From an uncultured Christensenella sp. (GTDB lineage Bacteria; Bacillota; Clostridia; Christensenellales; Borkfalkiaceae), in assembly GCA_949878495.1 (NCBI GenBank), contig CATLAR010000004.1:1-47841 (forward strand): DNA of 47,841 nt, read 5' to 3'. Below, piece by piece: positions 14,942-23,393 of this stretch. A model generated the notes under the pieces. That model searched no databases and was not told the origin of the DNA. It saw only the letters and a program-made list of their open reading frames with translations. Position 1 is the stretch's first letter. The number at the start of each line of letters is the position of its first letter. The position numbers were made by a program, and so were the translations under genes.

Positions 14942-16378
14942 ATGGCATACAAAACCAGAGAATGGCGCAATGCAATGCGCGTCACCGTCGACTATAATTA
15001 TATGATGGAAAAGTCGCTTGGCGACAAGGGCGTGACCGACGCCGAGCTTCGCGCAATCAAGGGCAAGGCTGAACAGGCGTTCGAATACGTCGCGTCCAAC
15101 CGCGGCAAGGACGAACTTTTTATGGGCTGGACGGAGCTTCCCTACAATCAGGACGAAATCGTCGCTGATATCCTCGCCACCGCCAAGCAGATCAGAAAGA
15201 AGTTCAAGAACTTTGTGGTGCTCGGCATAGGCGGCAGCGCGCTCGGTCCTATAATGGTTTTCAATGCGCTTAAACACCTTCACTATAACGAACTGCCCAA
15301 CAAAAAACGCGGCGGTCCCAGATTCTACGTAGAGGACAACGTAGACCCCGTCAGAATGCAGGCGCTTCTCGATATTATCGACCCTGCGGAAACGTGCTTC
15401 AACGTAATTTCCAAGTCGGGCGCTACGAGCGAAACTATGGCGCAGTACCTCATAATCGCCGACGCGCTCGAGAAGAGGGGATTATCTCTGCCCGAGCATA
15501 TGATTTTCACCACGGACGCGAGCCGCGGTAACCTCATTAAAATCGACGAAAAATACGGCGGCAAGTTCAAAAAGTACGTTCTTCCAGACGGAGTAGGCGG
15601 AAGATTTTCCGAGCTTTGCCCCGTAGGACTTCTTCCCGCGGCGGTGCTCGGTATCGATATAAAGGGAATGCTTGCGGGCGCGGCGTATATGGACGGCGTT
15701 TGCAACAAACCCAACGTATCCAAAAACCCCGCTCTTGCTTGTGCGGCTTTGCAGTATATCACCGCTTTGCAGGGCAAGAACATAAACGTTTTAATGCCCT
15801 ATTCGGATAACCTCAAACTTATGGCGGATTGGTATTGCCAGCTTTGGGCGGAATCCCTCGGCAAAGCAGTCGACTACGCGGGCAACACCGTCAATGTCGG
15901 CACGACTCCCGTCAAGAGCCTCGGCGTAACCGACCAGCATTCTCAGGTTCAGCTCTATATCGAAGGCCCTTACGACAAGGTAATCACGTTCATTTCCGTA
16001 GGCAAGTACGCTTGCGAAAGCGTTATCGCGCACGGCTGCGAGGATATTCCCGACGTCGGTTTCCTCGGCGGGCACACTATGGAAGAGCTTATTCAGGCGG
16101 AAAACAAGGCTACGGCGTACGCGTTAATGCGCGCGGGCAGAATGAATTACACGATTAATCTGCCCGAAGTCAACGCGTTCACGCTCGGTCAGCTTATGTT
16201 CCTTTTCGAGTTGCAGACGGCTTACACGGGCGCAATGCTCAATATCAATACGTTCAACCAGCCCGGCGTAGAAAACGGCAAAAAAGCTACTTTCGCGTTG
16301 CTCGGCAAAAAGGGTTACGAGGGTCAGAAGAAAGAAATGGACTCCGCGCCCGCGCTTGAAGACAAGTACGTAGTTTAA
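14942..16378 (+). CDS. pgi: Glucose-6-phosphate isomerase
   Basis: The 478-residue protein interconverts glucose 6-phosphate and fructose 6-phosphate. It shows the SIS-fold signatures GIGGSALGP near residue 98 and VISKSGATSETM near 153, the GGRFSELCPVGLLPAA stretch, and the C-terminal NTFNQPGVENGKK with the catalytic Lys region. The length is near that of the Firmicutes form. It has a strong own promoter and an ideal ribosome binding site, which fits high expression. It is followed by a 12-bp hairpin and the alpha/beta hydrolase gene, which may be co-transcribed at a reduced level. Confidence 0.97.
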   Translation: MAYKTREWRNAMRVTVDYNYMMEKSLGDKGVTDAELRAIKGKAEQAFEYVASNRGKDELFMGWTELPYNQDEIVADILATAKQIRKKFKNFVVLGIGGSALGPIMVFNALKHLHYNELPNKKRGGPRFYVEDNVDPVRMQALLDIIDPAETCFNVISKSGATSETMAQYLIIADALEKRGLSLPEHMIFTTDASRGNLIKIDEKYGGKFKKYVLPDGVGGRFSELCPVGLLPAAVLGIDIKGMLAGAAYMDGVCNKPNVSKNPALACAALQYITALQGKNINVLMPYSDNLKLMADWYCQLWAESLGKAVDYAGNTVNVGTTPVKSLGVTDQHSQVQLYIEGPYDKVITFISVGKYACESVIAHGCEDIPDVGFLGGHTMEELIQAENKATAYALMRAGRMNYTINLPEVNAFTLGQLMFLFELQTAYTGAMLNINTFNQPGVENGKKATFALLGKKGYEGQKKEMDSAPALEDKYVV

Positions 16379-16395
16379 TATAATATAAAATTGAA

Positions 16396-16423
16396 CTTCC
16401 CCCGCCGTAATCGGCGGGGGAAG
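16396..16423 (+). terminator. Strong hairpin after pgi, weak terminator or attenuating element
   Basis: A perfect 12-bp stem (16396-16407 with 16412-16423) carries a TAAT loop. Only TTT follows, then an A-run, so it may act as a partial terminator or an mRNA-stabilising hairpin rather than a complete stop. The next start codon lies only about 20 bp further. Confidence 0.55.
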
Positions 16424-16443
16424 CGTTTAAAAAGGTGAAAATT

Positions 16444-17418
16444 TTGCCCTACATAATCGTATCTTCCGTAGTCCCGGGACTTATAATCATACTGTTTTTA
16501 ATATCGCTTGCCGCGTATAACTTCGTGTTCGGCAAGCGTTGCGATAAAAACCCGCTGTTGAAATATTACGGCGCGGACGATTTTGGATTATCCGCCGAAT
16601 CCGTTACCGCAAAGAGCGGCAAAAACACGCTACGCGGCTATATATACCGCGACGAACGCGTTCAACCACGCGGCGGGACGGTGGTTTTTTGTCACGGTAT
16701 GGGCGCGGGACACGCGCCGTATCTGACGGAAATTAATTACTTCTGCAAGCAGGGCTATACCGTTCTTGCGCTCGACAGTACGGGTTGCAACCTCTCCGAC
16801 GGTAAAAATATCGTAGGTATGTACGAGGGAGTCAGAACCGCGGTAAAAGCAGTTAGTTTGGCGAAAGAAAAATGCCCCGCCGCCGAAATTTATCTCGTCG
16901 GTCACAGTTGGGGCGCGTATTCCGCGCTCTGCGCTTCCGCGGAATGTAAGGTAAGTAAAGTCGTTGCTATCAGCGCTCCCAAAACGCCCGTAAAAACGGC
17001 ATATGAGGCTTCTAAGAACGTTATTCCCGCGCCTGCCGCGGCGCTGATGTGCCCTTTCTGGTGGATTATTCATCTGTTCAGATTCGGCGTGAAGGGCAAC
17101 CTCAACTCGGCTAAATGCGCGGTTGAAAGCGGTGTGCCTACGCTCGTTATTCACGGCGGACGCGATAAGGTCGTAACTGCGTTAAACGGCGCATATTCCG
17201 CGGTTAACGGTGAAAATATAAGCAAGATTTTTTGTGACGACAAGGCGCATAACCCGTATAACACCGTGGAAGCCGAAGCAAAACTCGCCGAACTTTCGGC
17301 AAGCCTGCGTAACGCAAAAAGGATTGATAAAAGTTATTTTACTTCTTTTGACTTTGCTGCGGCAACGCAAGAGGACGAAGAGGTTATGTCCGCTATCGCC
17401 GAATTTTTATCGCTGTAA
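16444..17418 (+). CDS. Membrane-anchored alpha/beta hydrolase
   Basis: The protein is an alpha/beta-hydrolase-fold enzyme with an N-terminal transmembrane helix (about residues 5-27). The catalytic elements are readable: an oxyanion-side VVFCHGMGAGH, the nucleophile elbow GHSWGAYS near residue 155, the acid in HGGRDKVV near 240 and the His in DKAHNPYN near 270. The substrate is unknown; the pattern is close to serine aminopeptidase-like (Hydrolase_4) lipases and esterases. I prefer the TTG at 16444, which has AAAGGTG six bases upstream, over the in-frame GTG at 16435, which has no clear ribosome binding site. Confidence 0.85.
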   Translation: MPYIIVSSVVPGLIIILFLISLAAYNFVFGKRCDKNPLLKYYGADDFGLSAESVTAKSGKNTLRGYIYRDERVQPRGGTVVFCHGMGAGHAPYLTEINYFCKQGYTVLALDSTGCNLSDGKNIVGMYEGVRTAVKAVSLAKEKCPAAEIYLVGHSWGAYSALCASAECKVSKVVAISAPKTPVKTAYEASKNVIPAPAAALMCPFWWIIHLFRFGVKGNLNSAKCAVESGVPTLVIHGGRDKVVTALNGAYSAVNGENISKIFCDDKAHNPYNTVEAEAKLAELSASLRNAKRIDKSYFTSFDFAAATQEDEEVMSAIAEFLSL

Positions 17419-17452
17419 TTTTAAAATTAAAAATTTTAAATAAAAAACTCCT

Positions 17453-17481
17453 TTGACATTTAGTAAATGTCATATTAATAA
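17453..17481 (+). promoter_or_regulatory. Promoter with palindromic operator over the -35 box
   Basis: TTGACA (17453-17458) lies inside a perfect palindrome TGACATTT-AGT-AAATGTCA (17454-17472). A TAATAA -10 candidate sits 17 bp later; a TATAAT at 17492-17497 is an alternative -10 box. In addition CTCCTTTGAC (17448-17457) is perfectly complementary to GTCAAAGGAG (17518-17527), which contains the ribosome binding site of the next gene. Confidence 0.55.
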
Positions 17482-17533
17482 AATTAAACGTTATAATTGA
17501 ATTATAAAATTTAAAACGTCAAAGGAGAAAATT

Positions 17534-17788
17534 ATGGACGAAAATTATTGCAGAGATTGTAGATATTACAGAGAATTCTATAATAAAAGTTTTAGCTGTT
17601 TTGTAAAAAGCGGATTTGGAAAATGCCGAAAAGACTTTAATGTCGTCAAGCCGAAAGACAGTTGCGAAAATTGGGTGGATAACGAACAGATACGCAAGTC
17701 ACGGATTAGAAACAGCAAAGCTAAACTCGACGAGGCGTTGACGAGCATTATAGAGCTTAAACAGATTCTTAAAGAAGAATTAGAGTAA
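17534..17788 (+). CDS. Small Cys-rich protein with C-terminal coiled coil
   Basis: The 84-residue protein has five cysteines in its first 45 residues (C6, C9, C22, C31, C44) in a CxxC...C...GxC...DSCENW pattern, which suggests a small metal-binding module; similar CKDCKYF...DxCxxF proteins occur, from memory, widely in Clostridia. The last 40 residues are charged and helical. It is monocistronic, with an AAAGGAG ribosome binding site, an operator-like promoter upstream and a bidirectional terminator downstream. Its A+T content is clearly higher than that of its neighbours, which may hint at a different origin. The function is unknown. Confidence 0.8.
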   Translation: MDENYCRDCRYYREFYNKSFSCFVKSGFGKCRKDFNVVKPKDSCENWVDNEQIRKSRIRNSKAKLDEALTSIIELKQILKEELE

Positions 17789-17796
17789 TTAACGGT

Positions 17797-17835
17797 AAAA
17801 AATAAAAGCCCCGCAAACGCGGGGCTTTATTATTT
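17797..17835. terminator. Bidirectional Rho-independent terminator
   Basis: A perfect 10-bp stem (AAAGCCCCGC at 17805-17814, loop AAAC, complement at 17819-17828) has a T-rich tail on the plus strand and, through the A-run at 17797-17807, a T-run on the minus strand. It lies between the convergent Cys-rich gene and nifJ and can serve both. Confidence 0.9.
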
Positions 17836-17840
17836 AGTTA

Positions 17841-20800
17841 TTATTCTTTGCCTGCGAGTTTTTTATAGCCGTTGAGTTTTGCTTTCGCGGACTCTTCGGT
17901 CTGTCTGAACAGCTCGTGAGCAACTTCTTCGCCCTGAGTCTTGACGAGGGAAGCGTATCTCGTTTCGCCCGCAAGGAACGCCTGATAGTCGCCCGTCGGC
18001 TCTTTGCTGTCAAGCGTGAATACTTCGCCGTCGGGGTTGTATCTGTAAAGGGGCCAGTAACCGCATTCAACCGCCGCTTTTTCTTCAAGCTGGCTCTTCG
18101 TCATATTAATGCCGTGGTTAATGCAGGGAGCGTAGCAGATGATAAGCGAAGGACCGTGGTAAGCCTCAGCCTCGGACAGCGCTTTGAGAAGTTGCGACAT
18201 ATCCGCGCCCATTGCGCATTGCGCAACGTATACGTAGCCGTAGGACTTCGCAATCATACCCAGATCCTTTTTCTTGACTCTCTTGCCCGCCGAAGCAAAC
18301 TTCGCAACCGCGCCGATGTTTGTCGACTTGGAAGCCTGACCGCCCGTGTTCGAGTAAACTTCGGTATCGAGTACCAGAACGTTTACGTCCTCGCCCGAAG
18401 CGAGCACGTGGTCAAGACCGCCGTAGCCGATGTCGTAAGCCCAACCGTCGCCGCCGAATATCCAGATGGATTTCTTGGCAAGGCAATCCTTGTCTGCAAG
18501 TATTTCTCTTACGAGCGCGTCGCTCTCGCAACCGCAGCCGTCGCACTGTTCAAGCGCCTTAACGAGTTCTTCGCTTGCTTTCTTGGAAGGTTCTCTGTCC
18601 TCGAACGCCGTAAGGTAATTTTCGCAGAGCGTCTTGCCCTCGCCGCCCCAGAGGGTTGCGAGTTTTTCAACCTTGCTCTTAACCGCGTTTCTTCTTGCCG
18701 CGTACGCAAGGTTCATGCCGTAACCGAACTCCGCGTTGTCCTCGAACAGCGAGTTAGCCCAGGCGGGTCCGTGTCCCTTGGCGTTGGTGGTGTAGGGGCA
18801 GGTGGGCGACGAGCCGCCGTAAATGGACGAGCAACCCGTTGCGTTTGCGACTACCATATCCTCGCCGAAGAGCTGGGTGATTACTTTTACGTAAGGGGTT
18901 TCGCCGCAGCCTGCGCACGCGCCCGAGAACTCGAACAAAGGAGTGGCAAACTGGCAGCCCTTAACGGTGGTTTTCTTGAATTTGGAAGTATCGACTTCGG
19001 GAAGCGCGACGGTGTATTCCCAATTTTCCGCTTCGCCGTTTTTAAGCGACTCTGCAATGGGCACCATCTTGATAGCGCCGCCGTCCTTGACGGGGCAGAC
19101 CGTTGCGCACACGCCGCAGCCCATACAGTCGAGGGGCGAAACCTGCATTCTGTACTCGTAGCCGGGCAAGCCGATTGCCGCCTTCGTGCCGAGAGTAGCG
19201 GGCTTATCCGCGCCCGTAGCAACGAGAGCGGGACGCAGGCACGCGTGAGGGCATACGAACGAACAACTTCCGCACTGTACGCATTTTACAAGGTCGATTT
19301 CGGGTACCATAACGGCAACGCCGCGCTTCTCGTACTTGGTCGTTCCCGTAGGCACGTGACCGTCCGCGTTGAACTGCGAAGATTTGAGCTTGTCGCCTTC
19401 GAGATAGAGGATGGGTTTGATAATTTCCTGATAGTAGGAGTTGTCGTGACCCTTGACCATTTCCGCGCCCGACTTGGCGTTTTTCCAGCTGTCGGGAACG
19501 TCGATTTTAATGAGGTTGTCGCCTGCCGCCGCGTCGATTGCGTTGTAGTTCATCTGAACGACTGCGTCGCCCTTTCTGCCGAACGACTTCTTAGCCATAT
19601 ACTTCATATATTCTATGGCCTTGTCGTAGGGCATTATCTGGGGATTGACGCGGAAGAACGCCGATTGCAGAATGGTGTTGGTTCTGCCGCGCAGACCAAG
19701 TTCAGCCGCAATCTTAATAGCGTCGATAACGTAAAGGTTGATGTGCTTTCTTGCGATTTCTTTCTTGACTTTCGCGGGAAGGAACTTTTCGAGTTTCTTA
19801 ACCGTCGTAGCGTCGGTATTGATAAGGAACGTGCCGCCCTCTTTGATGTCGCCCGTCATATCGTAGCGGGTAATGTAGGAGGGGTTGGAGCATTGCACGA
19901 AGTCAGCGCTGTCGATAAGGTATTCCGACTGGATGGGGGAATCGCCGAAACGGAGGTGTGAAACGGTGATGCCGCCCGACTTTTTGGAGTCGTAGAAGAA
20001 GTACGCCTGAGCGTGCTTGTCCGTGTGGTCGCCTATGATTTTAATGGAGTTTTTGTTTGCGCCTACCGTACCGTCGGAGCCGAGACCGTAGAACTTACAG
20101 CTCGTCGAACCCGCGGGAGCCGCGTCGAGTTTCTGCGAGAAATCAAGCGACGTGTTCGTAACGTCCTCGTAAATACCGATAGTGAAGTGATTTTTGGGGT
20201 CTTTCTTTTCAAGGTTCTTGTAGACCGCAAGCACCATGGAAGGCGTGAATTCCTTGGAACCCAAACCGTATCTTCCGCCTACGACCTTAACGTTCTTAAC
20301 GCCCTTTTCAAGCAGAGCCGAGCAAACGTCGAGGTAAAGGGGCTCGCCGAGCGAACCGGGCTCTTTCGTTCTGTCGAGAACGGCGATTCTCTTTACGGTC
20401 TTGGGCAGAGCCTCGATAAACGCGTCGGCAACGAAAGGACGGTACAGACGAACTTTTACAAGACCGTATTTCTTGCCCATCGTGTTGAGCTTGTTGATGG
20501 ATTCTTCTATGGTTTCGCAACCTGAACCCATAGCGACGATAACCTTGTCCGCGTCGGGCGCGCCTACGTAGTCGAAAAGGTGGTAGCTTCTGCCGCATTT
20601 AGCCGAAACGAGGTCCATCATTTTTTGCACGATAGCGGGAGCCGCAACGTAGTAACCGTTGGCAGTTTCCCTGTTCTGGAAATACGTGTCGCCGTTCTGA
20701 GCCGTGCCCTTCTGAATGGGGTGCTCGGGGTTGAGCGAGCGCGACTTGAAGTCCGCAACGTCCTCCGCAATGCCCGCTTCGTCGCAGATAGCGCGGATTT

Positions 20801-21374
20801 CTGCGTAATTGTCTGCGTCGTCCCAGACGTCGATTTTGGAAACTTCGTGGCTCGTTCTGAAGCCGTCGAAGAAGTTAATGAAGGGAACTCTCGATTTCAA
20901 TGTCGAAAGATGCGCGACGAGCGCGAGGTCCATAACTTCCTGAACGGAGGAATCGCAAAGCATTGCAAAGCCCGTCTGGCGGCAAGCCATAACGTCCGCG
21001 TGGTCGCCGAAAATATTGAGCGAATGCGCCGCGAGCGCGCGCGCCGAAACGTGCATTACCATAGGCATAAGTTCGCCCGATATTTTGTACATATTGGGGA
21101 TCATCAGAAGAAGTCCCTGCGAAGCGGTATACGTCGAAGTAAGAGCACCCGCGCAAAGCGAACCGTGAACCGCGCCTGCCGCGCCGCCTTCGGACTGCAT
21201 TTCGGCAATCTTAACTTTCTGACCCCACATGTTGGTTCTGCCCGCGGTTGCCCATTCGTCCGCAACTTCAGCCATAGGCGAAGAGGGGGTAATGGGATAA
21301 ATCGCCGCTACTTCCGAAAAGGCATACGCAACGTGACTCGCGGCGGTATTACCGTCGATTGTCAATTTTTTCAT
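17841..21374 (-). CDS. nifJ: Pyruvate:ferredoxin (flavodoxin) oxidoreductase
   Basis: The 1177-residue homodimer-type PFOR converts pyruvate, CoA and oxidised ferredoxin to acetyl-CoA and CO2, the central step of clostridial fermentation. The N-terminal domain has YPITPSSPMAE near residue 25. The ferredoxin domain holds two 4Fe-4S motifs, CVQCGSCSFVCPHAC and CMGCGVCATVCP, at about 690-770. The thiamine diphosphate domain has GDGWAYDIGYGGLDH and YSNTGGQASKST, and the four proximal-cluster cysteines can be matched: CAGCGETP, ATGCSS and the Cys in YVAQCAMG. The length is typical for single-chain PFOR. It has its own consensus promoter and a shared terminator, consistent with a high-level monocistronic transcript. 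Confidence 0.98.
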   Translation of the reverse strand: MKKLTIDGNTAASHVAYAFSEVAAIYPITPSSPMAEVADEWATAGRTNMWGQKVKIAEMQSEGGAAGAVHGSLCAGALTSTYTASQGLLLMIPNMYKISGELMPMVMHVSARALAAHSLNIFGDHADVMACRQTGFAMLCDSSVQEVMDLALVAHLSTLKSRVPFINFFDGFRTSHEVSKIDVWDDADNYAEIRAICDEAGIAEDVADFKSRSLNPEHPIQKGTAQNGDTYFQNRETANGYYVAAPAIVQKMMDLVSAKCGRSYHLFDYVGAPDADKVIVAMGSGCETIEESINKLNTMGKKYGLVKVRLYRPFVADAFIEALPKTVKRIAVLDRTKEPGSLGEPLYLDVCSALLEKGVKNVKVVGGRYGLGSKEFTPSMVLAVYKNLEKKDPKNHFTIGIYEDVTNTSLDFSQKLDAAPAGSTSCKFYGLGSDGTVGANKNSIKIIGDHTDKHAQAYFFYDSKKSGGITVSHLRFGDSPIQSEYLIDSADFVQCSNPSYITRYDMTGDIKEGGTFLINTDATTVKKLEKFLPAKVKKEIARKHINLYVIDAIKIAAELGLRGRTNTILQSAFFRVNPQIMPYDKAIEYMKYMAKKSFGRKGDAVVQMNYNAIDAAAGDNLIKIDVPDSWKNAKSGAEMVKGHDNSYYQEIIKPILYLEGDKLKSSQFNADGHVPTGTTKYEKRGVAVMVPEIDLVKCVQCGSCSFVCPHACLRPALVATGADKPATLGTKAAIGLPGYEYRMQVSPLDCMGCGVCATVCPVKDGGAIKMVPIAESLKNGEAENWEYTVALPEVDTSKFKKTTVKGCQFATPLFEFSGACAGCGETPYVKVITQLFGEDMVVANATGCSSIYGGSSPTCPYTTNAKGHGPAWANSLFEDNAEFGYGMNLAYAARRNAVKSKVEKLATLWGGEGKTLCENYLTAFEDREPSKKASEELVKALEQCDGCGCESDALVREILADKDCLAKKSIWIFGGDGWAYDIGYGGLDHVLASGEDVNVLVLDTEVYSNTGGQASKSTNIGAVAKFASAGKRVKKKDLGMIAKSYGYVYVAQCAMGADMSQLLKALSEAEAYHGPSLIICYAPCINHGINMTKSQLEEKAAVECGYWPLYRYNPDGEVFTLDSKEPTGDYQAFLAGETRYASLVKTQGEEVAHELFRQTEESAKAKLNGYKKLAGKE

Positions 21375-21435
21375 TGAAAAAACCTCCGTTTTTAAAAATA
21401 TATTTCAAGTTACTGCGGTTGCCCGCACCTTCAAT

Positions 21436-21464
21436 ATTATATATCAAATAAAAGGGCTTGTCAA
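21436..21464 (-). promoter_or_regulatory. nifJ promoter with 5'-terminal hairpin leader
   Basis: On the minus strand TTGACA (21459-21464) and TATAAT (21436-21441) are 17 bp apart, a full consensus. The expected transcript starts near 21429 and would open with a small stem TGCGG/CCGCA (21414-21427). GGAGG lies before the start codon. Confidence 0.9.
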
Positions 21465-21524
21465 CACTCATTCAAAAGTTAGATAATTTTTTATAAATTT
21501 TCTCGCTATTTTCACCGCATTTTG

Positions 21525-21553
21525 TTGTTAATCGCCGTAAAATTTGTTATAAT
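21525..21553 (+). promoter_or_regulatory. ecfA promoter, near-leaderless
   Basis: TTGTTA (21525-21530) and TATAAT (21548-21553) are 17 bp apart. The expected start at 21559-21560 is only four or five bases before the ATG at 21564, and there is no Shine-Dalgarno sequence. Confidence 0.6.
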
Positions 21554-21563
21554 CGTATGGTAT

Positions 21564-23393
21564 ATGTCCGAAGAATACGTAATCGAATGCGAAAACTTAA
21601 AATTTTTCTATCCAGGCAGTGAAACGGCGGCGCTGAACGGCGTGTCGTTTTCCGTCAGACGCGGGGAATTTCTGTCCGTCGTAGGTCACAACGGAAGCGG
21701 TAAATCCACGCTCGCGCGGCTCTTGAACGGTCTTTTACAAGCCGACGAAGGCACGGTGCGCGTGCTCGGTACGGACGTGGGCGACGCAAAAAACGCCGTA
21801 GAAATCAGAAAGAGCGTAGGCATTGTTTTCCAGAACCCCGACAACCAGACCGTAGCTTCGATCGTTGAGGACGACGTCGCTTTCGGTCCCGAAAATATCG
21901 GCGTGGATCGCGAAGAGATAAGCAGAAGGATCGAATGGGCGCTCGGCGCGGTCGGAATGCTCGACTACCGCCACGCAACCCCGTCGCGGCTCTCGGGCGG
22001 TCAGAAACAGCGCATAGCCGTTGCCGGCGTGCTTGCGGTAAAGCCGCAAATTCTCATTCTCGACGAATCCACGGCAATGCTCGACCCCAAGGGCAGAAAG
22101 GAAGTTATAGACGTCGTAAAGCGGCTTAACGAGGAAGAGGGAATGACGGTTATCCTCATTACCCACTTTATGGAAGAGGCGCTTCTTGCCGACAGAACGA
22201 TAGTAATGAACAAGGGCGAAATAGCTTTAAGCGGCACGCCCGAAGAGATATTCGAAAGCGGCGAAACGCTTGAAACGTTCAACCTGTCATTGCCAAAAAT
22301 CACCGTTTTATGCAACGCGTTGCGCGGCGCGGGAATGCGGATAGACAACGTTCTGCGCCCCGAAGAACTTGCGGAAAAAATCGCGGAAAACTTCGTAAAC
22401 CGCGGCATATCAGGGGGGCAATCGCAAAAATTTACGCCAAAACCCTTTGAAAGCGCACACGAATGGGACGTTGAAATCAGCGATCTCAGCTTCACTTATT
22501 CCAAAAAATCGCCCTTTGCTAAGAAGGCTCTCGACGGAATCGATCTTAAAATCGGCGAGGGCGAGTTTTTCGGCGTTATCGGGCACACGGGCAGCGGCAA
22601 ATCCACGCTCGTACAGCATTTGAACGCGCTTATCAAACTGCCTTCGGCGAACAAAAAGTACCGCGCGAAAAAGCCCAAAAACGGACAGCCCGCACCCGTT
22701 ATTCCCCGCATATCCGTGGGGCAATTCGATTTAAGCGATAAAAAATGCGACTTTAAGGCTTTGCGCGCAAGCGTGGGAATGGTGTTCCAATATCCCGAGT
22801 ATCAACTTTTTGCCGAAACGGTGTTTCAGGACGTTGCGTTCGGGCTTAAAAATTTCAATAAAAATCTTACGCCCGAAGAAATCGCGCAAGCCGTCGAAAG
22901 CAGTATCGAAATAGTCGGGCTGAATTACGAAGAGGTCAAGGACAAGTCGCCTTTCGATTTGTCGGGCGGTCAGAAGAGGCGGGTCGCCATTGCTGGCGTT
23001 ATCGTCACCAAACCGCATATTCTCATTCTTGACGAGCCGGCGGCCGGACTCGACCCCAAGGGCAAAAACGAGATAATGGAGCTGTTGCATAAGCTGCACA
23101 GGGAGTGGTGCAAAACGGTTATAATCGTTTCACACGATATGGACGAGGTCGCCGAAAACTGCACGCGCGCCTGCGTTATTTCCGAAGGTAAAGTTTTCGC
23201 CTGCGGACACCCCGCCGACGTTTTCAAACGCGCGGACGAGCTGCGCTCCCTCGGTCTTGACGTGCCTATGACGGCGAAAATTGCCGACGGACTCGCGCGG
23301 CGCGGCTATATAATCGACAGCGACTGTACTTTAGACGATTTTTCGGAAAAGGTAATCGGGCTGTTTAACGGGGAGGGCGAAGGCAATGCTTAA
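21564..23393 (+). CDS. ecfA: Energy-coupling factor transporter ATPases EcfA1 and EcfA2 fused in one chain
   Basis: The 609-residue protein contains two complete ABC ATPase domains. The first (residues 1-270) has Walker A GHNGSGKST at 41-49, the LSGGQKQR signature and LILDESTAML; the second (about 305-600) has GHTGSGKST near 340, LSGGQKRR and LILDEPAAGLDPKG. They correspond to EcfA1 and EcfA2, which are normally adjacent separate genes of about 280 codons each. With EcfT they power import of vitamins or metals bound by S-components. I chose the ATG at 21564 because the family consensus begins there; an in-frame TTG at 21522 lies within the promoter. The end overlaps ecfT by 8 nt. No S-component gene is next to it, so this is probably a group II (shared) module. 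Confidence 0.93.
   Translation: MSEEYVIECENLKFFYPGSETAALNGVSFSVRRGEFLSVVGHNGSGKSTLARLLNGLLQADEGTVRVLGTDVGDAKNAVEIRKSVGIVFQNPDNQTVASIVEDDVAFGPENIGVDREEISRRIEWALGAVGMLDYRHATPSRLSGGQKQRIAVAGVLAVKPQILILDESTAMLDPKGRKEVIDVVKRLNEEEGMTVILITHFMEEALLADRTIVMNKGEIALSGTPEEIFESGETLETFNLSLPKITVLCNALRGAGMRIDNVLRPEELAEKIAENFVNRGISGGQSQKFTPKPFESAHEWDVEISDLSFTYSKKSPFAKKALDGIDLKIGEGEFFGVIGHTGSGKSTLVQHLNALIKLPSANKKYRAKKPKNGQPAPVIPRISVGQFDLSDKKCDFKALRASVGMVFQYPEYQLFAETVFQDVAFGLKNFNKNLTPEEIAQAVESSIEIVGLNYEEVKDKSPFDLSGGQKRRVAIAGVIVTKPHILILDEPAAGLDPKGKNEIMELLHKLHREWCKTVIIVSHDMDEVAENCTRACVISEGKVFACGHPADVFKRADELRSLGLDVPMTAKIADGLARRGYIIDSDCTLDDFSEKVIGLFNGEGEGNA

Noticed and set aside
17916-19961. A 681-codon open frame opposite nifJ
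   Set aside because: It lies within the PFOR coding region on the other strand; its translation is Arg/Val-rich low-information sequence with no domain.
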